From: Sanyastnella coralliicola | GTDB taxonomy: Bacteria; Bacteroidota; Bacteroidia; Flavobacteriales_D; Sanyastnellaceae | Reading direction: 5' to 3' | DNA length: 64,000 bases | NCBI RefSeq assembly: GCF_030845195.1 | Contig: NZ_CP132543.1 | Coordinates: 575,501-639,500 of the forward strand | Part shown: positions 46,026-55,399 of the stretch, one piece after another | How positions within the stretch are numbered: the first letter of the stretch is position 1 | How the letters are laid out: each line of letters begins with the position of its first letter | Position numbers and translations under genes: made by a program | Notes under the pieces: model-generated | The model's database searches: none | Told to the model about the DNA's origin: nothing | Seen by the model: the letters and a program-made list of their open reading frames with translations, nothing else

Positions 46026-47844
46026 GGAGATTTTCCAGTTTCATTTCGTGGTGACGAAGCAGGTAGACGTGTTCGTTTTCATACCCGCTTTCCATTCCCG
46101 TTTTGCGGTAATCGAAGGCAATATGAAGAAGGCCGCTTAGGTCGATAGACTCGAAGTTATTCGGGAAGTTGATACCGTATTGGATCAATCCGCAGCCATA
46201 GAACATCATGATGTCATACCCGAGGAAAGCGTACTTGCTCGGGTCTACTTGGAACTCCTTTTGGTATGCATCAGCAAAGTGCGTTACCGAAGGGTTTTCG
46301 TAATCGAGGTATTGTGCTGAAGGTACAGCCAATTGCGTTCGATTCTTGTATGTGATATCCAAGAAGTCGTAGTTCAACCAATCATCTGGAGCATATACCA
46401 AGACTTGGAATTCTTCTTCATTTAGAAGTTGAATTTTACTCTGCAAATTGGCAATCATACTGCGGCTCTGGTTTCCAGCCGGAACCACAATAATGTTGCG
46501 TTGCGCTTTGCTCAGCTTCGCTTCAAACTCTCCAACGAACTTGCTACTTCCTTCGATCTCGGTGTAGCCCTTAAGCGTCATGTTCGGAGAAGCTTTCAAG
46601 GCTTGATCGTAGTACTTCTTGAAGAGCTGCACCATACGAGCATCCTTCACATCTTTACTGTTGATGAGGATGACGTTTTCACCGGCATGCGTATTCGCTA
46701 CATGCTCTGCCATGGCCTTCATTTCCGACTCCATAGAAGGAAACACCTTACTGAGATTCGGGTTGCTCAAGAGAACCTTGTTCGACTGCGGTACAGGACA
46801 AACAACGTGAATCCCTTTACGTGACGCGTAAGAAGAAACTTTCTCGATGGACTTGCGCTGAAGTGGGCCGATAATGAGGTTAGCGTTCTTCACTTCATCG
46901 CGTTGCAGTGCGGCCAATACATCGGCCTCAGTTGTCGCGTCAATGAAAGTCACATTGAGATTCGCGCCGCGTTTCTGAAGGCTATCTAAGGCGAATGTCA
47001 TTCCGCGGTAGAAGCTCATTGAAATTTCGCGGAGACGTTCCGTTTTTCCTTCTCGATCGTATCCTTCTTCTCCTTCTTTAATGAAAGCAGTTTGCAAGCC
47101 AAAAGGCATCATTACGACCACGTTGTAACGTGATTTAATGAATACCGTGTCTTTCATTTCAAGATTGTATTCAATCTCCTCAGTTTGCTGCACAAAAAGC
47201 TCGTTGCGAATAGGGATCAAAATCTCTTCTCCGGCTTTCAGTCCTTCTGGCAGGCCATCATTCAACTTCGCAATTTCGTCTGGGTCAACGCCGTACTTTC
47301 GAGAGATACCGTAAAGGGTTTCTCCCATTTGAACGAGATGCTTTTCCCAACCGTCATTAGGCCCTGGTTCAATAACCTCTGTTGACGGCATGTCAAGATC
47401 GTTTTGAGGGATCTTCAATTCTGTGCCTGGCTGTAGGCTTAGTTCGACACCTGGATTCAGTTCTAGAATGCGGTTGATATCGCAATTGTACTGACGGCTA
47501 ATACCGTAAAGCGTCTCCTTTCTCTTTACGCGGTGAATCATAAACCCGCCTTCAATGCGCACAGGATTCGTCCAAACATCGCTGTTGACTTCTCCTTGAG
47601 CTGGGATGTAGAGGGTTTGACCAATTTGAAGTCCATTCTTCGCCATTGGATTCTCGGCGGTGATGGTTTCCACGGTAGTGTTATACAGCTTAGAAATACC
47701 GTACAGCGTATGACCTTGCTCTACTGTATGCACGTAGTAGGTCTTACCGTTTTTCTCGATAGTCACCTTGTCACCTTGAGCTTGAAGGTCAGCGACCAAC
47801 AGTAGCATCAGCGAGCAAAGTAGGTATGTCAGTAGTCTTTTCAT
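46015..47844 (-). CDS. LysM-repeat protein with periplasmic-binding-like domain
   Basis: 609 residues from ATG 47844, where MKRLLTYLLCSLMLLLVADLQA is a signal peptide. An ATG at 47883 is 13 codons upstream and overlaps guaA by 10 nt. Three LysM domains follow: VHTVEQGHTLYGISKLYN, IHRVKRKETLYGISRQYN and HLVQMGETLYGISRKYG, then from about residue 235 a type 1 periplasmic-binding-like domain (RYNVVVMMPFGLQ, NLIIGPLQRKSIEKVSSY, KYAFLGYDIMMFYGCG). Known family in Bacteroidetes, role unclear; it probably binds peptidoglycan and a ligand in the periplasm. It lies between guaA and hemF on one transcript. Confidence 0.87.
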   Translation of the reverse strand: MKRLLTYLLCSLMLLLVADLQAQGDKVTIEKNGKTYYVHTVEQGHTLYGISKLYNTTVETITAENPMAKNGLQIGQTLYIPAQGEVNSDVWTNPVRIEGGFMIHRVKRKETLYGISRQYNCDINRILELNPGVELSLQPGTELKIPQNDLDMPSTEVIEPGPNDGWEKHLVQMGETLYGISRKYGVDPDEIAKLNDGLPEGLKAGEEILIPIRNELFVQQTEEIEYNLEMKDTVFIKSRYNVVVMMPFGLQTAFIKEGEEGYDREGKTERLREISMSFYRGMTFALDSLQKRGANLNVTFIDATTEADVLAALQRDEVKNANLIIGPLQRKSIEKVSSYASRKGIHVVCPVPQSNKVLLSNPNLSKVFPSMESEMKAMAEHVANTHAGENVILINSKDVKDARMVQLFKKYYDQALKASPNMTLKGYTEIEGSSKFVGEFEAKLSKAQRNIIVVPAGNQSRSMIANLQSKIQLLNEEEFQVLVYAPDDWLNYDFLDITYKNRTQLAVPSAQYLDYENPSVTHFADAYQKEFQVDPSKYAFLGYDIMMFYGCGLIQYGINFPNNFESIDLSGLLHIAFDYRKTGMESGYENEHVYLLRHHEMKLENLHAH

Positions 47845-47873
47845 TGTCTTTGAGACGTTGCTGATCAGCTTCG

Positions 47874-49406
47874 TCACTCCCATTCGATCGTCGCAGGGGG
47901 TTTCGAGCTGATATCATATACAACGCGGTTAATGCCTTTAACCTTGTTGATGATCTCGTTCGAAACCTTTCCAAGGAATTCATAAGGCAAATGACACCAG
48001 TCTGCGGTCATTCCATCAGTAGAAGAAACCGCGCGCAGTGCTACCGCTTGTTCGTAAGTGCGTTCATCTCCCATAACGCCCACACTTTGCACCGGAAGCA
48101 AGATAGCACCTGCCTGCCATACATCATCATACAAATCGTGTGCCTTAAGTCCATTTATCCATATGTGATCCACTTCTTGCAGTATTCGCACTTTATCTTC
48201 AGTAATATCACCGAGAATACGAATTCCGAGTCCTGGACCTGGGAATGGGTGTCTTCCAAGGATGGATTGTTTGATGCCTAATGCACGTCCTACACGGCGA
48301 ACTTCGTCTTTGAATAGTAGGCGAAGTGGCTCCACAACCTCCAATTTCATGAAGTCTGGCAATCCGCCAACGTTGTGGTGGCTTTTGATTGTCGCACTAG
48401 GTCCACCTGTAGCGCTCACTGATTCAATCACATCAGGGTAAATAGTTCCTTGTCCAAGGAATTTCACGTCGGAAATCTGATTGGCTTCGTCGTCGAATAT
48501 TTCGATGAAGGTTTTACCAATGGCTTTTCGTTTTCCTTCGGGGTCTGAAATTCCCGCTAGCGCGGAATAGAAACGATTGGCAGCGCGCACTCCTTTTACA
48601 TTCAAGCCCATGTCTTGGTAGCTCTGAAGTACGTCTTCGAATTCATTTTTACGGAGTAGCCCATTGTCTACGAAGATGCAGTAGAGGTTCTTTCCGATGG
48701 CTTGATGCAAGAGAACAGCTGCCACTGATGAATCAACACCACCACTCAATCCAAGAACAACCTTGTCGTTGCCAATCTTGTCCTTGAGTTTGCCAACGGT
48801 TTCATCGATGAACGATTGTGGTGTCCAATCTTGAGCGCATCCACAAATCTTCACGGTGAAGTTTTCGAGGAGTTTTGTTCCTTCTTCACTGTGGTAAACC
48901 TCAGGGTGGAATTGGATGGCGAAAGTTTCGTCAGTCGTGCTTTCGAAACCGGCATACTTGACGTCATTCGTAGAACAAATCAAGCGGTAATCGTCGCCAA
49001 TGGATTGAATCGTGTCAGCGTGCGACATCCACACCTGAGACCCTTCAGTCATGCCTTGAAGTAGTCGGCTCTCCGTATTAATCGTAGCTAGATGAGCGCG
49101 TCCGTACTCACGGGTATTTGAGGCTTCTACTGAACCCCCGTAGTTCTGAGCGATGTATTGTGCTCCGAAACATACGGCGAGCATTGGAACATTTCCGCGG
49201 TAGCGATCAAGATCAGGAGTTGGAGATTTTTCATCTCTCACAGAAAACGGACTCCCTGAAAGAATCACGCCTTTCACGGATTCATCAAGCTCAGGCGCTT
49301 TATTCCATGGAATGATCTCTGAATAGATATTCAGTTCGCGAATTCGGCGTCCGATCAACTGAGTGTACTGTGACCCGAAGTCAAGGATGAGGATCTTCTC
49401 GTGCAT
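47874..49406 (-). CDS. guaA: GMP synthase (glutamine-hydrolysing)
   Basis: 510 residues from ATG 49406, giving [20 protein letters not shown]. It turns XMP to GMP using glutamine and ATP. The N-terminal amidotransferase has the nucleophile Cys in [17 protein letters not shown] and the His in [10 protein letters not shown]. The ATP pyrophosphatase domain has [15 protein letters not shown]. The C-terminal dimerisation part ends [16 protein letters not shown]. Frame is open 46 codons further up but no better start exists. A -7 box TAATTTTG ends 5 nt before the ATG. Confidence 0.98.
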   Translation of the reverse strand: MHEKILILDFGSQYTQLIGRRIRELNIYSEIIPWNKAPELDESVKGVILSGSPFSVRDEKSPTPDLDRYRGNVPMLAVCFGAQYIAQNYGGSVEASNTREYGRAHLATINTESRLLQGMTEGSQVWMSHADTIQSIGDDYRLICSTNDVKYAGFESTTDETFAIQFHPEVYHSEEGTKLLENFTVKICGCAQDWTPQSFIDETVGKLKDKIGNDKVVLGLSGGVDSSVAAVLLHQAIGKNLYCIFVDNGLLRKNEFEDVLQSYQDMGLNVKGVRAANRFYSALAGISDPEGKRKAIGKTFIEIFDDEANQISDVKFLGQGTIYPDVIESVSATGGPSATIKSHHNVGGLPDFMKLEVVEPLRLLFKDEVRRVGRALGIKQSILGRHPFPGPGLGIRILGDITEDKVRILQEVDHIWINGLKAHDLYDDVWQAGAILLPVQSVGVMGDERTYEQAVALRAVSSTDGMTADWCHLPYEFLGKVSNEIINKVKGINRVVYDISSKPPATIEWE

Positions 49407-49411
49407 GGGCG

Positions 49412-49419
49412 CAAAATTA
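49412..49419 (-). promoter_or_regulatory. -7 box of guaA next to the start codon
   Basis: TAATTTTG on the minus strand (49419-49412) ends 5 nt before the ATG at 49406. A -33 is weak (TTA 21 nt upstream). Predicts a very short or absent leader. Confidence 0.6.
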
Positions 49420-49467
49420 CACTTTGCATTAGGCTCAGCATAACTTTTGAGGCGCTTCTTTTCAACT

Positions 49468-49497
49468 TTGTATGCCCACTTTATGGATGTATTTTCG
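49468..49497 (+). promoter_or_regulatory. Promoter of maf
   Basis: TTG at 49468-49470 and TATTTTCG at 49490-49497 have a 19-nt spacer. The box ends 4 nt before ATG 49502. Divergent from guaA. Confidence 0.65.
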
Positions 49498-49501
49498 CGG
49501 C

Positions 49502-50083
49502 ATGATCTTAAGCAATCTCGAAGGGAAGCGTGTGATCCTTGCAAGCAAGAGTCCGCGACGTCAACAACTCATCCAAGGATTAGGTATCGAAGTAGAGATT
49601 CGTACCAAGGAAGTGGAAGAGGATTTTTCGTCGGAGCTCAAGCGTGAAGAGGTAGCGCGTTATTTGGCAGAGAAGAAAGCCAATGCTTTCCTTGAGGACC
49701 TTAAAGAAGATGAGGTCGTCATCACAGGCGATACCACCGTTTACCTCAATGGTGATATCCTCAACAAGCCTGAAGATCGCGACGACGCAGTGCGCATGTT
49801 GAAACTACTTTCGGGGCAAACGCATACTGTGATTACCGGCGTTTGTTTGATTTCGCTAACGCGGAAAGTAGTACTCCACGATGAGACGGATGTTACCTTT
49901 CGAGAACTCACAGACGAAGAGATCAACTACTACATCGACGTTCACCAACCTTTCGACAAAGCCGGCTCCTATGGCGCTCAAGACTTCATCGGCTTCGTTG
50001 GAATTGAAGACATGCATGGGTCATTCTACAATGTCATGGGCTTCCCCCTCCATAAGGTCTACTCCGAATTAGCGAAGTTCTAA
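49502..50083 (+). CDS. maf: Maf-family nucleotide pyrophosphatase
   Basis: 193 residues from ATG 49502, giving [20 protein letters not shown]. Maf proteins hydrolyse non-canonical or pyrimidine nucleoside triphosphates and affect septation. Seen: [35 protein letters not shown], and the C-terminal [13 protein letters not shown] followed by [15 protein letters not shown]. Length fits. An ATG at 49472 would put the start before the promoter and is rejected. Divergent from guaA. Confidence 0.93.
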   Translation: MILSNLEGKRVILASKSPRRQQLIQGLGIEVEIRTKEVEEDFSSELKREEVARYLAEKKANAFLEDLKEDEVVITGDTTVYLNGDILNKPEDRDDAVRMLKLLSGQTHTVITGVCLISLTRKVVLHDETDVTFRELTDEEINYYIDVHQPFDKAGSYGAQDFIGFVGIEDMHGSFYNVMGFPLHKVYSELAKF

Positions 50084-50170
50084 TCCTCACTTAGGGGGAT
50101 GTGTAATTCGCGCATTTACTGGAAATTGTCCCTGTAAAGACGTAACTTAAAGGAGTCTGAAATTAACTCT

Positions 50171-52804
50171 ATGAAGTCTGTAAAGGGATATCTCCACCCT
50201 GATGCTGTGGATATGCTGTTCCGTACCTCGGAACGTGCGACCAATACCGGAACGATTCTTCGCGATATGAACGACGGCGAGATCATTCTGTCCTTGGGTG
50301 CACAGCATATGCTTAGAACAGATTCACGATTTCCTGAAGATCATCAAGCTACTTTTCATCGATTTGGTCAACACACTATTCAACGCATTGAATTGGCAAT
50401 GCAGGATGCTGTGTCATACAAACGCACAACTGAACTTCTTCTTGAAGATCAGTCAGACAAGGCGATGCAGTTTTTTCGACTGGTCGTAAGCCCTTCAGAA
50501 AAAGTGGAATCACAAGGTTTGGTGATTGCGACGATTTCCGATGTTACACAAGAGCAAAAAATCCGGCACGATTTCAAGTTGCAGTCTATGCTACTCGATC
50601 AAATCCAGGATAGCATTATTGCAGTCGATAAGTTTGGGACGATTTTCTACTGGAATCAAGGAGCTGAGCGAATTTTTAAATTACCAAAGTCAGAAATGTT
50701 AGGGGCGCATATTGATCGACTCGGCCCTGGCTTTGATGTGGCTATCTATGAAGAGATGCATCGAACAGGTGAAGCATTCAGGAAAGCCGAATGGTGCCAT
50801 GAGCAAGCCGAAGACGGTGATGTATGGGTACGTGTGACTACCTGTCCAATTTCAGATGAGCATGGAGACTTTGCGGGTGTGCTCGGGGTATCGAAGTGTA
50901 TCACCGAAGAGAAGAGACTATCTCTGGAGAACGAACGTCAGCGCTCGTACCTAGAAGCGGTTTATGAGGCAACGGGCCTTTCGATTATATGTCTTAAGAC
51001 CGATCGAAAGATCATCATGATCAATTCCCTCGCAAAAGAACTCTTCTATCAAGTAGAAGGGGTAGATGTGGTTGCAGGGATGAGTACGGATCAATTGCAT
51101 GTGGGAGAATGTCACCTGAAAGATTTGGTGGATGGCTTCCTGCGTGGAGAGTTGAACTCACATGAGTCTTTTGCTAAAATTGATGGAAAACCACATTGGT
51201 TAAACTGCGAAATTCGTCCGCTTGTCATTCCTGGAAAGGAGAGCGAAGAAGCCGATTTGGTCATCACTTTCAAAGACATTACTGATCTCAAAACAAGCGA
51301 GATCAACCTGATCGATACTGAGTCTCGTTTCCGCAAGCTCTTTGAGAACAACTCCTATGGAATAGCGGTCTACAGCCTGGAAGGATTCGCCATCGAAACG
51401 AATGAAGCCTATCAGAAATTGACGGCTCGTTCAAACGAAGAATTGAGGCAAACGAATGTTCATGAAATTCTCCATCCAGAAGACGTTCCAGATTCTGATT
51501 GTGCGACTTACATCGCCAAGACCGAGTTTCCGCGTTTGAAGCGATTTGTCGGAAAGGATGGATCACTTCGCTATGGTAACCTTCACCTGAGCTTGATGCA
51601 AAACATCGCCGGTGAAGATGAATACATCTTGGTTATGGCCAGGGATGTGAGTTTTGAAGTAGAGCTCGAACAAAGCAAGCGCAGCCTTGAAGATCGCCAG
51701 CGTGTTCTTCTCGAGGATGGATTAGACGCCGTATTCCTCGTAAACGAAGAAGGACTTGTTCAGTATGCGACTTCATCAGTCAACAATGTACTTGGTCTTC
51801 GTGATCAACAAGTGCAAGGGAACAGAATAGATTTCTTACTCGGGATAGCGCCTGCTGATTTGAGCACATTACTCTCTGATGTGCTTCAGGTGAATGAACA
51901 AGGATCTATTGTGTTCTACACCCCTTGCAAGCAATCCAATGACAGAAAATGGCTCGAGGTACATGTCTCCAACCGAATGAATACTCCGGCGGTGTCTGGA
52001 ATTGTCATGGTGGTCAGAGATGTCAGCCTTGAACGACAATACCTCATGGATCGTTGGCAGTTTACTATGAAGCTGGAAAAGGAGAAAGAAACGGCAGAAG
52101 AAATTGGTCGTTTGAAGAGCGCTTTTTTAGCAAACATGAGTCATGAAATACGTACGCCACTCAATGGTATCATCGGCCTTTCGAATCTCATTAGCCACGA
52201 ATCACTCGAAGAGCAAATCCAAGAATACGCGGGGATACAGAAAGAGTCGAGCATGCGACTCCTTGATACGGTAAACAGTATTTTGGACATGGCCAGGTTA
52301 GAAGCCGGCAAAACACAAGCACATCAAGAAAGAACGGCCTTGCTCGATAACGCACAACGCATCGTGAAGCCTTTCATCTTCTCAGCGGAAGGGAAAGGAC
52401 TAGAATTCATATTCGACGCGGAAATATCACCAAAGAGTGAGGTGATGGTCGCTCCCGGCGTATTGAATTTGATCTTGAATAACCTCATTGGTAACGCGAT
52501 TAAGTTTACTGATGAAGGACGGATTTCGGTCGTGCTTCGGGAAGAAGGCAGCACTCACTTGTCTATACAAGTAAGTGATACGGGGATCGGAATTGCGGAA
52601 GAGAACTTCGACCGAATGTTCCAGCCCTTTGAACAAGAGAGTTCAGGGTTTAACCGCCGTTACGAAGGAACTGGATTAGGATTGGCGATCACAAAACGAT
52701 TTGTGGAATTGGCCAATGGAACCATAGAAATGCAGAGTACCAAGGGGATGGGCACCTCGTTTAACGTACGTCTGCCAAAGTATACCAATACAACCAATGA
52801 TTAA
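50171..52804 (+). CDS. Multi-PAS sensor histidine kinase, soluble
   Basis: 877 residues, no signal peptide or membrane segment, so it senses in the cytoplasm. Four PAS-like domains cover about 140-250, 258-375, 383-495 and 505-620; the first 130 residues may hold a further one. The dimerisation helix has His658 (ANMSHEIRTPLNGIIGLSNL). The ATPase domain has the N box with Asn775 (NNLIGNAIKFTDEG), DTGIGIAEE (Asp803) and GTGLGLAITKRF. It overlaps the receiver gene by 8 nt, so they are translated together. Signal unknown. Confidence 0.95.
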   Translation: MKSVKGYLHPDAVDMLFRTSERATNTGTILRDMNDGEIILSLGAQHMLRTDSRFPEDHQATFHRFGQHTIQRIELAMQDAVSYKRTTELLLEDQSDKAMQFFRLVVSPSEKVESQGLVIATISDVTQEQKIRHDFKLQSMLLDQIQDSIIAVDKFGTIFYWNQGAERIFKLPKSEMLGAHIDRLGPGFDVAIYEEMHRTGEAFRKAEWCHEQAEDGDVWVRVTTCPISDEHGDFAGVLGVSKCITEEKRLSLENERQRSYLEAVYEATGLSIICLKTDRKIIMINSLAKELFYQVEGVDVVAGMSTDQLHVGECHLKDLVDGFLRGELNSHESFAKIDGKPHWLNCEIRPLVIPGKESEEADLVITFKDITDLKTSEINLIDTESRFRKLFENNSYGIAVYSLEGFAIETNEAYQKLTARSNEELRQTNVHEILHPEDVPDSDCATYIAKTEFPRLKRFVGKDGSLRYGNLHLSLMQNIAGEDEYILVMARDVSFEVELEQSKRSLEDRQRVLLEDGLDAVFLVNEEGLVQYATSSVNNVLGLRDQQVQGNRIDFLLGIAPADLSTLLSDVLQVNEQGSIVFYTPCKQSNDRKWLEVHVSNRMNTPAVSGIVMVVRDVSLERQYLMDRWQFTMKLEKEKETAEEIGRLKSAFLANMSHEIRTPLNGIIGLSNLISHESLEEQIQEYAGIQKESSMRLLDTVNSILDMARLEAGKTQAHQERTALLDNAQRIVKPFIFSAEGKGLEFIFDAEISPKSEVMVAPGVLNLILNNLIGNAIKFTDEGRISVVLREEGSTHLSIQVSDTGIGIAEENFDRMFQPFEQESSGFNRRYEGTGLGLAITKRFVELANGTIEMQSTKGMGTSFNVRLPKYTNTTND

Positions 52805-53174
52805 GGTACTCTACGTAGAAGATGATAAGATAAACCGTCTCGTACTCGATAGATACCTTCATGAAGATTTTGATGTCACCATGGCCGCTACGTCAGGTGA
52901 TGCATTGAAGTTGATGAAAGAAGGGGAGTTCGACGTGGTGTTATTAGACATCAATTTGGGAATTGACGACTTAGACGGAATCGCGTTGTTGAAGCAAATG
53001 CGTAAAGAATTTCCGTCGGTTGATTCGCGCTTTATCGCCGTGACAGCCTTTGCAGGAAGCGGTGAAGAACAAGAGATTATTAAGGTGGGCTTTGATGCTT
53101 ATCACGCTAAACCCGTAGATAAATGGAGTCTCATCGATCAAATCAAAGCTGAGAACGCTAAGCGATCACACTGA
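52797..53174 (+). CDS. Single-domain response regulator (receiver only)
   Basis: 125 residues, a receiver domain without output domain. Seen: VEDDKINRL with the acidic pair, the phospho-acceptor in VVLLDINLG, Thr in AVTAFAGSG, and the Lys in HAKPVD. It overlaps the kinase by 8 nt and forms the phospho-acceptor of that pair. The output must lie in another protein, such as an Hpt relay or a direct target. The 3' end overlaps selD on the other strand by 17 nt. Confidence 0.95.
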   Translation: MIKVLYVEDDKINRLVLDRYLHEDFDVTMAATSGDALKLMKEGEFDVVLLDINLGIDDLDGIALLKQMRKEFPSVDSRFIAVTAFAGSGEEQEIIKVGFDAYHAKPVDKWSLIDQIKAENAKRSH

Positions 53175-54198
53175 TCTTGCCTGCTTCTCCCGCGACCATT
53201 TTTCCAATCGCTTCATGATGTAATCCGTGCTGCTGTAATAGTGCAGCCACTTGATTTGCACTTGAAGGATCGCAGCTTACCAACAAACCGCCACTCGTTT
53301 GAGGATCGCATAGAAGATCGCGCTCAAACCCTTCATTGGCCTCAACGTAGTGACCATAACTCGCGAAGTTCCGCTTGGTTCCACCCGGAATAGCCCCTTG
53401 CGTATGGTAGTGTAGCAATGACTCACGATCCAAGACCGTCGGGATCGATGCGAAGTTGATCTCTGCCTTTAAGCCGGCCGCTGTAGTCAGTTCGCTTAAG
53501 TGACCCAGTAAACCAAATCCTGTAACATCTGTCATGGCGTTGACGCCATCAACTTTCCCCAACTCAGCACCAATCTTGTTCAAGGTTTTCATGCTGTTCA
53601 CAGCAGCTTCCACGTGTTCATCAGAAGCTAATGATCGCTTCTGTGCAGTGGTGATCATTCCAACGCCAAGACCCTTTGTCAAGAAAAGAATGTCACCTTC
53701 CTTCGCCTTGTCGTTTTGTTTCAGCTGATCTACTCCAACGATACCTGTCACAGCCAATCCGAAAATAGGTTCCGGACTGTCAATGCTGTGTCCGCCAGCC
53801 AATGGAATGCCTGCAGCTGAGCACACTTCTCGTCCGCCCTCTAGTACTTGACCAGCTACCTCAGTGCTTAGTTTGTCTATCGGCCAACCAAGAATAGCGA
53901 TGGCCATCATTGGCGTACCACCCATAGCGTAGATATCACTGATCGCATTCGTTGCGGCGATTCGTCCGAAGTCGGCGGCATCGTCTACGATTGGCATAAA
54001 GAAGTCTGTTGTGCTGACTACAGCTTGACCGTTTCCAAGGTCGTGAACGGCAGCATCATCCTTGGAGCTGTTTCCAACAAGGAGCCCAGGGAAATGCTGA
54101 CTACGATCTACTTTACTGAGGATATCATCAAGAACAGCAGGAGAGAGTTTGCATCCGCATCCGGCTCCATGGCTGTATTGGGTGAGTTTTACTTCCAT
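53158..54198 (-). CDS. selD: Selenide, water dikinase
   Basis: 346 residues. Makes selenophosphate from selenide and ATP. The active segment is HGAGCGCKLSP with Cys14 and Lys17, the Cys form and not the selenocysteine form. Also seen: DDAAVHDLGNG, VSTTDFFMPIVDDAADFG and DVTGFGLLGHL. The start overlaps the 3' end of mnmH by 10 nt, so both are one transcript. In this window selenophosphate has only the tRNA route as user. Confidence 0.96.
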   Translation of the reverse strand: MEVKLTQYSHGAGCGCKLSPAVLDDILSKVDRSQHFPGLLVGNSSKDDAAVHDLGNGQAVVSTTDFFMPIVDDAADFGRIAATNAISDIYAMGGTPMMAIAILGWPIDKLSTEVAGQVLEGGREVCSAAGIPLAGGHSIDSPEPIFGLAVTGIVGVDQLKQNDKAKEGDILFLTKGLGVGMITTAQKRSLASDEHVEAAVNSMKTLNKIGAELGKVDGVNAMTDVTGFGLLGHLSELTTAAGLKAEINFASIPTVLDRESLLHYHTQGAIPGGTKRNFASYGHYVEANEGFERDLLCDPQTSGGLLVSCDPSSANQVAALLQQHGLHHEAIGKMVAGEAGKISVIA

Positions 54199-55208
54199 AT
54201 GTTTGAGGCAAGCAGCGCTTTGGCTGTTTCTTCGGGGTTCATTCCTTTGCCGTCAAAGGTCTGAACTTTTTCTTCTTCTCGTTTGCTAAGTCCGTGTGAA
54301 TAGGTCTTATCATAGTAACGCAAACCGATGGTGGCAGCGCCTGCAAGATCACCTTGATCGATCAGTTCGAGGGCGAGTTGTACGTTTTGTCCGCCGAGTC
54401 GTTTGGTGATTCGTTCGAATCCTAACTTCAAGAGATCGGGATCAATGTTACCATAGTCTTCGGCTAGGAATTCTGCTCGTTGCTCCATGGTTCGTTCGAT
54501 GAAAATCAAACGAGAATTCTTGATCTGAAAGAGGAGTTCATCAGACACGTATACGCGTCCAATGGTTCTGCTTTCATCTTCCATCCAGATCACCTCGTTG
54601 GCATCGAGTCTGCGAAGGACGTCCCAGACTTCTACGATAAATGCTTCTGTTCCCGGTTGCTCTTCTTCGAGAAGGTTTCCAAAGGAAGACCCTTTGTGTT
54701 TGGCAATACCTTCTAAATCAATCACCTGAGCTCCTTGTTCTTTCATAGCATGAAGAACCTGGGTTTTCGCGCTTCCTGTGAAGCCTCCTAGTACTCGAAA
54801 GTCAAAGTCGTTTGAAATAGCTCGTCGGATCTCATTGCGAAAGGCCTTATAGCCTCCTTCGAGCACGTCAACTTGGAATCCAGCTGTAGTCAACAACCAC
54901 GCCATCGAGTTTGAACGCATGCCGCCACGCCAGCAATGCACACGCACTTTGCCTTCTGGAGCTAAACGTTGGGCTGAATTGACGAAGGAAGACATCTTAG
55001 GACCTACGATGTCCAATCCGATTTTAAGCGCTTGATCTGGACTGTGGTTTTTGTAGACCGTTCCAACCAAGGCGCGTTCGTTATTATCGAAAATGGGAAG
55101 ATTGATCGCCCCCGGAATATGCGCCTCCTCAAACTCTGCTGGTGTACGGACATCCAGAATAGGAGAGTCGAGTTCTAGGTTTAGGAATTCTTGGGGGGAA
55201 ATCACCAT
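54189..55208 (-). CDS. mnmH: tRNA 2-selenouridine synthase
   Basis: 339 residues. Converts the 2-thiouridine at the wobble position of tRNAs (Lys, Glu, Gln) to selenouridine by geranylation and selenation. N-terminal rhodanese domain: SPILDVRTPAEFEEAHIPGA and Cys92 in VHCWRGGMRSNS. P-loop GGFTGSAKT at 141-149. Length is slightly shorter than in E. coli. It precedes selD with a 10-nt overlap. A -7 box TACCTTCG on this strand (55220-55213) ends 4 nt before the ATG. Confidence 0.95.
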   Translation of the reverse strand: MVISPQEFLNLELDSPILDVRTPAEFEEAHIPGAINLPIFDNNERALVGTVYKNHSPDQALKIGLDIVGPKMSSFVNSAQRLAPEGKVRVHCWRGGMRSNSMAWLLTTAGFQVDVLEGGYKAFRNEIRRAISNDFDFRVLGGFTGSAKTQVLHAMKEQGAQVIDLEGIAKHKGSSFGNLLEEEQPGTEAFIVEVWDVLRRLDANEVIWMEDESRTIGRVYVSDELLFQIKNSRLIFIERTMEQRAEFLAEDYGNIDPDLLKLGFERITKRLGGQNVQLALELIDQGDLAGAATIGLRYYDKTYSHGLSKREEEKVQTFDGKGMNPEETAKALLASNIWK

Positions 55209-55212
55209 GTGG

Positions 55213-55220
55213 CGAAGGTA
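55213..55220 (-). promoter_or_regulatory. -7 box of mnmH next to the start codon
   Basis: TACCTTCG on the minus strand ends 4 nt before the ATG at 55208. The -33 was not clear. Same spacing as at maf and at 36042. Confidence 0.5.
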
Positions 55221-55299
55221 GGGTTTTTCAGAGCGCGTCAGCGAACAGAAGGGCCCCTTGAAATCTTAATTTCCTGTTACATTTTTGAACAAAGTGTCA

Positions 55300-55326
55300 A
55301 GTGTACACTAAGTATTAGTAATTTTG
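55300..55326 (+). promoter_or_regulatory. Promoter and palindrome upstream of glgE
   Basis: TAATTTTG at 55319-55326 is a full -7 match, 73 nt before the glgE ATG; the -33 is not clear. AGTGTACACT at 55300-55309 is a perfect 10-bp palindrome placed between the -33 and -7 positions, preceded by a half-site (aagtgtcaa). A repressor or activator site is likely. Confidence 0.5.
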
Positions 55327-55399
55327 CCTCGAAGCTTCCCTCAAGGTGCTGAGGATTAGTGTGTAGAGTGTTAAATTGAGAGGGTGAATCACCTGAAGT

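Noticed and set aside
53158-54198. Selenocysteine codon in selD
   Set aside because: The active-site codons read Cys (GAGCGCK) and no in-frame TGA occurs before the stop.
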